DNA of 8,898 bases from Chloroflexota bacterium (GCA_021828635.1 JAJZEJ010000060.1:1-8898), one strand, 5' to 3'; positions 1-7,402 are shown, numbered from the stretch's first letter. The notes: generated from the sequence alone by a model not told the origin. Program-made: numbers and translations.

Positions 1-2049
1 CCATATCGCATCTATGGTGCGCAACAAGATAATAGCACCATCACCGTACCTAGCCGTTCGGTATTGGGCGCAATCGCGCTCTCCGACTACTACGAGGTTG
101 GGGGCGGCGAGAGCGGCTATATCGCCATCCGACCCGATAATCCCAACATCGTTTATTCAGGTAGCTATCTGGGCTATCTCACACGCTATGACCATCACAC
201 TGGGCAGGTACGCGAGATTAGCGTCTGGCCGGAGGCGAATCTGGGTGAACCAGCAAAGAACGCGAAGTACCGCTTCCAATGGACCTTCCCCATTCTGCTC
301 TCACCGCATGACCCCAACGTGCTGTATGCTACTGGCAACCACGCCTTCCGCTCGACTAACGAGGGCAACAGTTGGGAAGAGATCAGCCCTGATCTGACGC
401 GCAATGATCAGAGCAAAATGGAGTCTTCCGGTGGCCCCATCACCCAGGATAACGTCGGCACCGAATATTATGGCACCATCTTCGCCTTCGTAGAGTCACC
501 ATTGGAGCGCGGCCTGTTCTGGGCTGGCTCGGATGATGGATTGGTACATATCTCGCGTGATAGCGGCAAAAGCTGGCAAAATGTTACACCGCCTGATTTA
601 CCGGAATGGGCGCTCATCAGCATTCTCGAATCCTCGCCGCATAATCCAGCGACCGCTTATCTAGCTGCTACACGCTATAAGATGGACGACTTCCAGCCAT
701 ACCTTTACAAAACGCACGATTACGGTCAGACCTGGACAAAAATCACCAATGGTCTCGCCTCTGATGTCTTCACACGGGTCATCCGCGAAGACCCTGAGCG
801 ACGTGGTCTGCTCTATGCTGGTAGCGAAACCGGCGTACATGTCTCGTTCGATGATGGTGAACATTGGCACTCTTTGCAGTTGAACCTGCCTGCCGTGCCG
901 ATCCATGATCTTACCATCAAAGATAGCGACCTCATCGCCGCTACACACGGGCGTTCGTTCTGGGTGATTGACGACCTCACACCACTGCGCTTGATGAGTA
1001 ACGGCCTGCATAGCGCCAGCGCCTATCTCTTCCCACCCCGTCCGTTCGTGCTCTTTGCCACCAGTGGCGGCTGTGGCCCACCGGCCAAATGGTCCAAGAA
1101 CTATCAGCATAGCGGCGCATTTGTTGTCACGTATCGCCAGGAGGAGCGACCGACGGGCGAGAAAGTCAAGAAATACCTGGATAGCGGGCAAAATCCGCCC
1201 GATGGCGTTGTCGTCCATTATTACTTTAAGGAGAAGCCGGAGGGCGAGGTCACATTGACCTTCCTCGACGTGCATGGCAATACCATCAGAACCTTCTCTA
1301 GCGAGGAAAAGAAGGACGAGAGCAAGACGGGAGATAAAGCAAAAGACAAAAAGAAGGACGAGAAAAAGGAGCCGCGCGTCGCTAAAGAGGCGGGTGCTAA
1401 TCGCTTCACGTGGAACACACGCTATCCTGGTCCAACCAAAGTTGAGCATTACGAGGGTATCGATGATCCCGCGAGCGGCCCACGCGCTGTTCCTGGCACG
1501 TATCAGGTACAACTCAAAGTTGGTGAGCTGAGCTATAACGCATCCTTCGAGATTCGTAAAGACCCACGTGTCGAGGTCACGCAGGAGGAGTTGCAAACGC
1601 AATTCGATCTACTGCTGAAGCTTCGAGATAAGGTTTCTGAGACGAATAGCGCCTTGAACACGCTCAACAGTCTGAGTAAGCAGGTTGATGAGTGGGAACA
1701 ACGTGCGAAGGGCCATGCCAGTCATGACACATTGACAGCTCAGGGCAAGCTGATTAAAGAGAAGCTAAAGGCTGTTGAGAATGAACTGATTCAACCCAAA
1801 GCCAAAGATCAGCTTGATACACTGGATATGCCCATGAAGCTCAATGCCAAGCTCATCTCGCTCGCTGGTGTAGTATCCAGCGCGGATGCCGCTCCAACAC
1901 GCTCAGCGTATCAGGTCTTTGAACTGCTTTCGCAACGTGTCGAGAGTCAGTTTCAGCAGTTACGCGGCATCATCGCCGATGACGTGGCCGCATTCAACAA
2001 GCTGGTTCAAGAAGCCAAGCTTCTCGCCGTGATTCCGCCAGGAAATTAA
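1..2049 (+). CDS. Asp-box (BNR/VPS10-like) beta-propeller protein, 5'-truncated
   Basis: The reading frame is open from base 1 (codons PYRIYGAQQDNST...), so the gene begins left of the window and the TTG at 64 is not the true start. The 682 visible residues carry four Asp-boxes (S/T-x-D/N-x-G-x-x-W) at 352-375, 553-576, 712-735 and 844-867, the turns that mark blades of sialidase/sortilin-like propellers. A conserved ATHGRSFWVIDD segment (about 940-975) closes the propeller. It is followed by a beta-sandwich-like region interrupted by a Lys/Glu/Asp-rich stretch (1303-1371), an NRFTWNTRYPG motif, and a mostly helical, probably coiled-coil tail from about 1570. Related proteins are usually exported and annotated as glycosyl hydrolases or VPS10-domain proteins, but an Asp-box alone does not prove enzymatic activity, and no catalytic set could be assigned. 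The signal peptide, if any, is outside the window. The gene is convergent with the small secreted protein downstream. Family call is confident; function is not. Confidence 0.88.
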   Translation, partial: PYRIYGAQQDNSTITVPSRSVLGAIALSDYYEVGGGESGYIAIRPDNPNIVYSGSYLGYLTRYDHHTGQVREISVWPEANLGEPAKNAKYRFQWTFPILLSPHDPNVLYATGNHAFRSTNEGNSWEEISPDLTRNDQSKMESSGGPITQDNVGTEYYGTIFAFVESPLERGLFWAGSDDGLVHISRDSGKSWQNVTPPDLPEWALISILESSPHNPATAYLAATRYKMDDFQPYLYKTHDYGQTWTKITNGLASDVFTRVIREDPERRGLLYAGSETGVHVSFDDGEHWHSLQLNLPAVPIHDLTIKDSDLIAATHGRSFWVIDDLTPLRLMSNGLHSASAYLFPPRPFVLFATSGGCGPPAKWSKNYQHSGAFVVTYRQEERPTGEKVKKYLDSGQNPPDGVVVHYYFKEKPEGEVTLTFLDVHGNTIRTFSSEEKKDESKTGDKAKDKKKDEKKEPRVAKEAGANRFTWNTRYPGPTKVEHYEGIDDPASGPRAVPGTYQVQLKVGELSYNASFEIRKDPRVEVTQEELQTQFDLLLKLRDKVSETNSALNTLNSLSKQVDEWEQRAKGHASHDTLTAQGKLIKEKLKAVENELIQPKAKDQLDTLDMPMKLNAKLISLAGVVSSADAAPTRSAYQVFELLSQRVESQFQQLRGIIADDVAAFNKLVQEAKLLAVIPPGN

Positions 2050-2058
2050 CTAACGGAA

Positions 2059-2146
2059 CATGGCACCCACCAGAGGTGTCACTACATGTATAAGCCACCA
2101 CCGGAGGCGCACGTTAGATGTAGTGACACCCCTGGTGGGTGCCATG
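2059..2146. repeat. 29-bp inverted repeat, REP/BIME-like, in convergent intergenic gap
   Basis: Arms 2059-2087 and 2118-2146 are reverse complements with one mismatch (A2074 against C2131), separated by 30 nt. Each arm is also a small hairpin: in the right arm CACCC (2127-2131) pairs with GGGTG (2137-2141) around CTGGT, extended by two further pairs past an A/C mismatch. GTAG lies just 5' of each hairpin, at 2120-2123 on + and at 2082-2085 on - (CTAC on +). This is the architecture of two inverted REP units (a BIME). It sits between two converging genes and could also block or end transcription, but no T-run follows it on the + strand, so it is not a classic intrinsic terminator. Confidence 0.85.
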
Positions 2147-2167
2147 CTGTCCTTAAACATAGTAGTA

Positions 2168-2647
2168 TCAGTGATTACCCGACACTGTTACATTGGTTTG
2201 CACATTGAATAAGGGCGCATCATTCGTGCCATAAGCAGGAGTATAACTGCCGTTGGGCGAACTATAGCCACCATAGCTGTTATAGGGCGTGCTGGTAGTC
2301 TGATACGGCGTACTGGTCGTGTTATAGGGCGTACCAGCAGGCTGATTGTTACAGTTACCAGCACCATACTGATAGCCCTGCTGGTAGCCCGCATTATAGC
2401 CTGAATTTCCAGCCGCTGCTGGATACGTATTCGCGTCTACTCCACCATTACAGGTAGATTGGTAGCCCTGCCGATAGCCATTCATATATGCCGTTGAAAG
2501 AGGGCTGGTACCCTGTATTCCAGATGGTTGAAAGTTTCCGGTATTGACCATTGCAAATGCTGTTAATGGTGTGAGGAAGAGCAATACCAGAACCGCACAA
2601 AGGGCAAAGCCCGGCACCAAGAGTTGCAGACGCCATTTCCCGCGCAT
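2168..2647 (-). CDS. Small exported Tyr/Gly/Asn/Thr-rich repeat protein, unknown function
   Basis: I do not recognise a named family. I chose ATG at 2647 (159 aa) because AGGA (2654-2657, within GGAAAGGA read on the minus strand) lies 6 nt before it and because it gives a textbook signal peptide: basic MRGKWR, a hydrophobic core, then a likely cut after A-F-A (residues 30-32). Upstream in-frame starts (GTG at 2710, ATG pair at 2692/2689) would only add a polar leader. The mature part is about 127 residues, has no further membrane segment, and is very rich in Tyr, Gly, Asn, Gln, Thr and Ser. Two similar blocks (about residues 52-69 and 82-99) follow a pattern of GY-x2-GY with one Cys each (C66, C99), the only cysteines of the mature chain, so a disulfide is possible. 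Three 7-residue units (STPYxTT type, residues 105-125) follow. It is probably released or surface-attached; a structural or adhesive role is a guess. Its downstream end faces the inverted repeat at 2059-2146. Confidence 0.7.
   Translation of the reverse strand: MRGKWRLQLLVPGFALCAVLVLLFLTPLTAFAMVNTGNFQPSGIQGTSPLSTAYMNGYRQGYQSTCNGGVDANTYPAAAGNSGYNAGYQQGYQYGAGNCNNQPAGTPYNTTSTPYQTTSTPYNSYGGYSSPNGSYTPAYGTNDAPLFNVQTNVTVSGNH
2273..2335 (-). repeat. Three 21-nt tandem units coding STPYxTT repeats
   Basis: Within the exported protein, residues 105-125 form three consecutive 7-residue units: GTPYNTT, STPYQTT and STPYNSY. At DNA level these are 21-nt units sharing a TA(T/C)(A/G)GGCGT core on the + strand, with substitutions between copies, so the array is diverged and not a fresh slippage product. 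The unit length keeps the reading frame whichever way copy number changes. Confidence 0.7.
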
Positions 2648-2798
2648 AGACAATCCTTTCCCGTGACAGTACATAGCACATCTATTCATCATCCCTTCTG
2701 CCTCATCCACCCAAACCTGTCAACACAAACTTCCACCCCATATCCACACCTATCACCACGCAACATGGAAATGGTGAGTAACAACGCACCATCACTAT

Positions 2799-2825
2799 GC
2801 AGGGTAGACGCGAGGGATACCCTGC
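2799..2825. other. 8-bp stem-loop after the ThiO-like gene
   Basis: Perfect inverted repeat GCAGGGTA (2799-2806) / TACCCTGC (2818-2825) with an 11-nt loop, starting 6 nt beyond the stop codon of the minus-strand oxidase gene. Read on the minus strand it is not followed by a T-run (ATAGTGATGG follows), so termination there would have to be Rho-dependent or incomplete. On the + strand it is followed by a T-rich stretch, but no + gene ends there. It may simply be a 3'-end-protecting hairpin. Confidence 0.35.
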
Positions 2826-2831
2826 TTTGCT

Positions 2832-3947
2832 TTACAAGAAGCGTTCAAGCCCAAAGGGTCGAATAAGCGCGGGTGTCCGACCTGTGAGCAGCAACTCGGT
2901 GATGGTTTTGCCGGTGATGGCGCTCAGTTCAAAGCCGCCTGCACCATGCCCAGTTGCCAAAATGACATTCTCCCAGCCGGGTGCTTTGCCAAGAATAGGA
3001 CTGGCATCACGCGATAAAGGGCGCAATCCTGTCCAGATATTGACCAGTTCGGCCTGCTCAAACATGGGTACAGCTGGTAAGGCTTGCTGGAGCAGCCAGG
3101 CAATACCACCTGCCGTCACGCTTTTATCGAAGCCCACCTGCTCACGGGTCGCACCAACATAGATCGTATCATCGACTTTTGGCACAAGATAAATATCGCC
3201 AACAAAGATCGTGTGCTGAAGCGGCGTAGCGGGCTGACGCAGCGAGAATATCTGGCCCCGTGAAGGCACAACAGGAATCGACAATCCCAGCCACGCGCCA
3301 ACCTGGGCCGACCATGCACCGGCAGCGATGACCAATCGCTTGCACGCAATCGTCTCACCCTGCGCCGTCTGCACAGCCACAATTTTACCAACATCCTGCT
3401 GAATACCCACTACTTCGCAATGCTCATACAGTTGCGCCCCTAACTTACGTGCCGCCGTAGCATAGGCCGTGGTAACTAAACGCGGTCGAATACTTGTGGC
3501 GTGAGGGACATAGAGCGCGGCATCAAAGGTCGAACTCAATATCGGCTCGTATTGGTGTACCGCTTCTCCCTCCAACCACGTAACCTCTAAGCCATATTCT
3601 TGCCAAACCTGGGCATAGGCACGCAACTGGCGCAATTCTTCCGCGTCTGTACTGATATGCAAAGCACCAGTGCGCTGATATTCAACCCGCACACTGCTCG
3701 CTACCTCAACTTCAGCCAGCATCTCAGCCGTGATGGCCCAACTAGCTAAAAAGAGATCAGCAACTGCTTTGGGGCCATTCAGCACACCACCAGGAGCCAG
3801 CAAACCAGCTGCGGCGTGCGATGCCTCAGCGGCAATCTCTTCGCGCTCAACAATCGCCACCTCAACTCCTGCTTTGCTCAGATGATAGGCGATAACACTG
3901 CCAATAATACCTCCGCCGATAATCAATACATCTGTTTCACGATTCAT
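2832..3947 (-). CDS. thiO: ThiO-like FAD-dependent glycine/amine oxidase
   Basis: A 371-residue D-amino-acid-oxidase-fold (DAO) flavoprotein; glycine oxidase ThiO of Bacillus has almost the same length. Residues 5-34 form the FAD-binding Rossmann motif (VLIIGGGIIGS, G11/G13/G16, with E34 at the end of strand 2 for the ribose). Residues 303-321 (NIWTGLRPLSRDASPILGK) contain R309, the position of the substrate-carboxylate arginine in ThiO-type enzymes, and 331-346 (ATGHGAGGFELSAITG) is the C-terminal FAD/active-site loop. ThiO oxidises glycine to iminoglycine for the thiazole of thiamin, releasing peroxide. No thiS, thiG or other thiamin gene is nearby, so a different primary or secondary amine substrate is possible and the symbol is by similarity only. 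ATG at 3947 is preceded by CTCC on + (GGAG on -, 3953-3956) at 5 nt. It starts 49 bp after the STAND regulator and is probably co-transcribed with it. Confidence 0.85.
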   Translation of the reverse strand: MNRETDVLIIGGGIIGSVIAYHLSKAGVEVAIVEREEIAAEASHAAAGLLAPGGVLNGPKAVADLFLASWAITAEMLAEVEVASSVRVEYQRTGALHISTDAEELRQLRAYAQVWQEYGLEVTWLEGEAVHQYEPILSSTFDAALYVPHATSIRPRLVTTAYATAARKLGAQLYEHCEVVGIQQDVGKIVAVQTAQGETIACKRLVIAAGAWSAQVGAWLGLSIPVVPSRGQIFSLRQPATPLQHTIFVGDIYLVPKVDDTIYVGATREQVGFDKSVTAGGIAWLLQQALPAVPMFEQAELVNIWTGLRPLSRDASPILGKAPGWENVILATGHGAGGFELSAITGKTITELLLTGRTPALIRPFGLERFL

Positions 3948-3996
3948 GCTTACTCCAAACCCCGTCTATAGAAAACCGGTTCATACAGGTTATTCG

Positions 3997-6600
3997 TCAT
4001 CCCTCAAACGTTGTACGAATACGCTGCGCCAACTCAAGCGCCTGCTCTACCGTCATAGCACGTCCAGCATTCCATGCCTCTTGCCAGCGTGTCTCAGGGA
4101 TACGAGCGCGAATATAGGCACGGATACTCTTGATGAAGTCATTTGTTTTGGTCCAGGGTACAAAGCCGCTGCTCTCCATCAGGCTATCCGCCGCGCCGCC
4201 AAACAATGCCGAATTGATACTGGCCTGCTCTGGGTCAGGTTGTGCCAGGACACCCGCCGTAAAACTGAGCAGACCTAAGCCCGTCGTGATAAATTGTTTA
4301 TGATCTAGCTCGTAGCAGAGCTGCAAACTCTGCAACAAACTGTCATAAGACTCCAGAAATTTACCCTCCAAGATCATCATGCCGCCCTTATCTTTGAGCA
4401 GATCAGCAATAGCACATCTATCACCAACCTGCTCGAAGAGCGTTTTACTCTCGGCATAGCACTCGTGCATACGCTCAAACTCACCTGTAAAGCCTTCCAC
4501 CGACGCCAAATAAAAGAGCAACTGCGCGTGTAACCATTTATTTGCCGATGAGATAATGTCTATCCCCTCCTGCAAAACAACCTTGATCATAGGGAAATCT
4601 GAGATAGCGAAGCCAACCCAACTGCGATGCATGAGGGCCGTAGCCAGGCCATCCGGTTCATCCAGTCGTCGCCAGAGGGCAATACTCTCATCAATCAGTT
4701 GTATCGCACTCTCCTGATCATTTTGCAGGCAAGTCAAGCGGGCGAATTCGCTTAAAGCTTTCGCACGTGCTATCAACTGCGTCTTTACAGTTTCACTTTG
4801 ATACGAGTAACTCAAGGCCGCATTCAGCCAGTAACGCGCCTCGGTCAAATGGCCCTGCCATTCCCAATAAGGCCGCAGCGCAGCGGCCAGGCGCAATGAT
4901 AATTCCAGCGAACACACTCCCTCCGAGGGAAAACCCGACATTGATAATGTGTGGCTACCCGCGACAACTCTTCCCTGTGCTGCTGCCTGCGCGAAAGCGG
5001 GGAAGACGGAAATATATTGAGCATCCCTGGCTCTTTGTATGGCCCATTCCAGAGCGGCACGAAAATTATCACGCTCTTGCTCCAATTGTTCTAGCCAGAT
5101 GAGCTGCTCTGAACCTCGTAAGCCAATTTCGCCATCTTCCGCCAAGCTGAGGTAATAGCAGGCATGCCAATCACGCAGTACTTCATACTCCCCATGCACA
5201 ATCATCTGCTCTTGCGCATATTCACGTAGCGTTTCCAGCATACTAAAGCGTACTTGCCCACCTTCATCAGATGATTGTACCAGTAGATTGTTATCGACAA
5301 GATCAGTCAGCAGATCGATAGACGAAATTGTTGAAAACGCCTCAGTTGCTTCTATCACCATGTTTTGCATCATTGTCTCTACAGCCTCAAGCGTGCAACC
5401 GCTAGAAAATATAGCGAGGCAGCGAAACCACACCTGTTCTTCAGGTGAGAGTAAATTGTAGCTCCATGCAATCGTACTATAGAGTGTTTTATGCCTTTCA
5501 GGCAGGTCTTTAGCACCACCACGTAGAATTGTAAAGGGAGTCTTCGAGAGGCGCTCCAATAGTACCGTCGTTGACAGAACTTTGACTCGTGCGGCAGCCA
5601 ATTCCAGAGCCAGTGGTAAACCATCCAGGCGCATACAAATCTGTACAATAGCGGCAGCATTTCTTTCCGTTACAGCAAAATCTGGTCGCACTGCCTGGGC
5701 GCGTTCTACAAACAGTTGCACCGCACTGTAATAAAACAAATCTGCTGGTGGCAAAGAAGCTTTGGGATCGGGAAGATCCAATGATGGTACTCTGAACTCA
5801 TGCTCGCCATTGAGATGTAGGGCCACTCTACTCGTTACCAGAAGCTTGAGATTGAGAATTGCAGCAAGTAGTTCGCTTATAACAGTCGTAGCTTCACTTA
5901 ACTGCTCAAAATTATCCAGGATAAGCAACAACTGTTTATTACGCAGATAATTTATCAATATTTGTAATGGCGGTGAGCCGGGGGAAGAGTGGATATCCAG
6001 TGTATTGAGGATACTCATTGGTACTAGCGCGGGATCATTGATACCCGCCAAAGAGACGAACCAGACGCCTTGAGGAAATATCTCCAGTAGATCATTAGCT
6101 AGTTGTAACGCCAAGCGTGTTTTACCACAACCACCAGTGCCAACGAGCGTAACCAGGCGCACATCTTCGCGCATAAGCAAGGATCGGAGCCGTTCCATAG
6201 CCCATTCACGCCCAACGAGCCGTGTTGTCACGGCAGGCAAATTGTGGAGCGGCGTATACGTAGGAGGGTCAAAGCTTTCGATAACAGGAGGTAATATAAG
6301 CATTGCCTCCAACTCATTGAGCGGTGAGTTATGCCATTCCTCGTCAGTGAATAATGTTGGAGCTAACCCTGCGTCGGCAAGCAATTGTACAACTTCGTCT
6401 CTCGTGATAATAGCCCGCCACCTGACTAACGTCATAATAATCTTATGAATATCCTGATTGCTCAAATAGGCACTTCCAGTACCATTCAACTTACGACTAA
6501 GTACCTTTGGATGGAGTGCCAACTCAGCCGCCAGCTCTTGCTGTGTATGACCACCAGTACGAAGATACTGTTGCACAAGCACGCCAAATGACTTCTTCAT
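3997..6600 (-). CDS. HTH-STAND (NB-ARC) ATPase regulator with helical-repeat C-terminus
   Basis: This 867-residue protein is a likely ATP-switched transcription regulator. Residues about 4-50 look like a helix-turn-helix (TQQELAAELALHPKVLSRKLNG at 19-40 being the recognition part), followed by a helical linker to about 125. The NTPase shows Walker A GTGGCGKT (154-161), Walker B LLLILDNFEQL (224-234, D229), sensor-like LLVTSR (253-258) and the NB-ARC GLPLALELAAAR motif (327-338). A winged-helix-like part (about 370-465, ending ETLREYAQE) and TPR-like helices (about 480-790) follow; the terminal AWNAGRAMTVEQALELA (842-858) is the tail common in such regulators. The ATG at 6600 has GGAAAG (minus strand, 6605-6610) before it. 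It lies upstream of the oxidase and diverges from the SRPBCC-P450 pair, so these are plausible targets. The signal it senses is unknown. From memory, similar proteins are numerous in Ktedonobacteria; I could not verify this. A catalytic role is excluded by the domain set; an antiphage STAND role is less likely because of the HTH. Confidence 0.88.
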   Translation of the reverse strand: MKKSFGVLVQQYLRTGGHTQQELAAELALHPKVLSRKLNGTGSAYLSNQDIHKIIMTLVRWRAIITRDEVVQLLADAGLAPTLFTDEEWHNSPLNELEAMLILPPVIESFDPPTYTPLHNLPAVTTRLVGREWAMERLRSLLMREDVRLVTLVGTGGCGKTRLALQLANDLLEIFPQGVWFVSLAGINDPALVPMSILNTLDIHSSPGSPPLQILINYLRNKQLLLILDNFEQLSEATTVISELLAAILNLKLLVTSRVALHLNGEHEFRVPSLDLPDPKASLPPADLFYYSAVQLFVERAQAVRPDFAVTERNAAAIVQICMRLDGLPLALELAAARVKVLSTTVLLERLSKTPFTILRGGAKDLPERHKTLYSTIAWSYNLLSPEEQVWFRCLAIFSSGCTLEAVETMMQNMVIEATEAFSTISSIDLLTDLVDNNLLVQSSDEGGQVRFSMLETLREYAQEQMIVHGEYEVLRDWHACYYLSLAEDGEIGLRGSEQLIWLEQLEQERDNFRAALEWAIQRARDAQYISVFPAFAQAAAQGRVVAGSHTLSMSGFPSEGVCSLELSLRLAAALRPYWEWQGHLTEARYWLNAALSYSYQSETVKTQLIARAKALSEFARLTCLQNDQESAIQLIDESIALWRRLDEPDGLATALMHRSWVGFAISDFPMIKVVLQEGIDIISSANKWLHAQLLFYLASVEGFTGEFERMHECYAESKTLFEQVGDRCAIADLLKDKGGMMILEGKFLESYDSLLQSLQLCYELDHKQFITTGLGLLSFTAGVLAQPDPEQASINSALFGGAADSLMESSGFVPWTKTNDFIKSIRAYIRARIPETRWQEAWNAGRAMTVEQALELAQRIRTTFEG

Positions 6601-6828
6601 GTGTCTTTCCGCTCACTGCTTCTAGATTTCGAGAAAGTATAATGCTACCCATCCTCCGTAGGGGCCAATTTATCGCGCCCACTTTTTCCCCGCGAATGAT
6701 GGATCACAAGACCACAGTAGACATTGAGTAGACAAACCGTTACCAAATTAATAGCCAATGACCCTATTCATCAGTATACTTAAATAGTCCTGTCAATTCA
6801 ACAGTAAAAGAGGGGAAAAGACATTCTC
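6601..6828. promoter_or_regulatory. Divergent intergenic promoter/operator region
   Basis: This 228-bp gap separates the start codons of the STAND regulator (leftward) and the SRPBCC gene (rightward), so both promoters should be here. It is visibly A+T-richer than the flanking genes, mostly in its right half. A TATACT hexamer on the minus strand (6636-6641) is a possible -10 for the regulator, but no good -35 sits 16-18 bp before it. On the plus strand TATACT at 6775-6780, inside the palindrome AGTATACT (6773-6780), is a possible -10 for the SRPBCC gene, again with no convincing -35. No long inverted repeat that would name an operator was found. Confidence 0.5.
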
Positions 6829-6831
6829 TTG
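6811..6831 (+). promoter_or_regulatory. Ribosome binding site deciding an unusual start of the SRPBCC gene
   Basis: AGGGG at 6811-6815 is the only strong purine ribosome site before the SRPBCC gene. Candidate in-frame starts are ATT at 6823 (7 nt spacing) and TTG at 6829 (13 nt spacing). No ATG or GTG lies in frame between the upstream stop at 6805-6807 and residue 30. Confidence 0.5.
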
Positions 6832-7305
6832 ATCAAACTGCATGAGCAACAAAGTGTCTTTATTAGGCAATCCACGGAGGTTGTGTTCGCATACATAAGC
6901 AATCTTGAAAATCTGATGGTATGGTCCAGTGTCTTTGCATCGGTTCGCTTAGTGCCACCACTCGCAAGGCAAGCTGGGGCAGTTATGCGTTGCACTATCT
7001 ATTTCGCAAAGAAACGTATGGATTTCACGTTTGAAATTATCGAATATGAACCAGGCAGCGTCTTCACCCTCAAAAGCATCGCCGGTATTGCACCTTGTTA
7101 CATTCATTTCCAATTGGCAAAAGCAGCGTGCGGCGGCACTAATCTTACCCGCGAAGCGACTGTCCAACTCATGGAAAACAACACCACAATGGATGATGAC
7201 AGCTTGATACAAGCTATTCGTGAACAACTCTCCTACAACCTGCTGGCACTAAAAGACATTCTGGAATCCTGGAACGAGATGCCTGATAGCGCGACAGATC
7301 AATAA
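6829..7305 (+). CDS. SRPBCC/START-fold (polyketide cyclase-like) small protein
   Basis: About 158 residues, the usual size of SRPBCC proteins, which form a hydrophobic ligand pocket and act as cyclases, dehydratases or lipid/coenzyme carriers. The N-terminal signature is clear: FIRQSTEVVFAYISNLENLMVW (residues 11-32) matches the pattern in which the first strand leads into VFxYIxDxxNxxxW. The conserved GTNLTREATVQL strand is at 103-114 and a long C-terminal helix at 122-148. No enzyme residue can be assigned, so the ligand is unknown. No in-frame ATG exists before residue 30, and a stop (TAA, 6805-6807) bounds the frame. I chose TTG at 6829; the AGGGG (6811-6815) ribosome site is 13 nt away, long for TTG but ideal for ATT at 6823, so the start is uncertain by two codons. 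The cytosolic protein lies 160 bp before a P450 on the same strand, suggesting joint action on a lipophilic compound. Confidence 0.75.
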   Translation: MIKLHEQQSVFIRQSTEVVFAYISNLENLMVWSSVFASVRLVPPLARQAGAVMRCTIYFAKKRMDFTFEIIEYEPGSVFTLKSIAGIAPCYIHFQLAKAACGGTNLTREATVQLMENNTTMDDDSLIQAIREQLSYNLLALKDILESWNEMPDSATDQ

Positions 7306-7358
7306 GATACTCACAACCAAAGCATCAAATCACAGCATTCTAATTGCTCCATAATTTC

Positions 7359-7402
7359 GGGCATACTCGTCTCTATAACAGAGTTATTATTTCGTTATGC
7401 CC
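7359..7402. other. Inverted repeat upstream of the P450 gene, possible operator
   Basis: The 157-bp gap between the SRPBCC and P450 genes holds GGGCATA (7359-7365) and its exact complement TATGCCC (7396-7402), 30 nt apart, enclosing a smaller CTCT/AGAG hairpin (7371-7374 / 7380-7383). A second weak pair, TGAGAGC (7406-7412) / GCTCTCA (7436-7442), follows. Short arms like these occur by chance fairly often, so an operator or 5'-leader structure is only suggested. TATAAC at 7374-7379 could be a -10, but no -35 fits it. Confidence 0.25.

Noticed and set aside
64..66. TTG at 64 as the start of the Asp-box gene
   Set aside because: The frame is open to base 1 and the upstream codons (RIYGAQQDN) match the conserved family segment, so the gene is truncated by the window edge.
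661..1602. Long minus-strand open frame (313 codons) opposite the Asp-box gene
   Set aside because: Opposes a strongly supported coding frame with four Asp-boxes; its translation has no family signature.
2718..2723. TTGACA on the minus strand upstream of the exported protein, a perfect -35 hexamer
   Set aside because: No acceptable -10 at 16-18 bp; the sequence there is CAGAAG, so a promoter could not be supported.
3974..3981. AACCGGTT palindrome between the regulator and oxidase genes
   Set aside because: Eight bases only, with no second copy near; too short to call an operator or terminator.
6645..6661. CTAC...GTAG pair in the divergent region, as a third REP-like foot
   Set aside because: Only four paired bases with a 9-nt loop and no stem between; not comparable to the other two palindromes.
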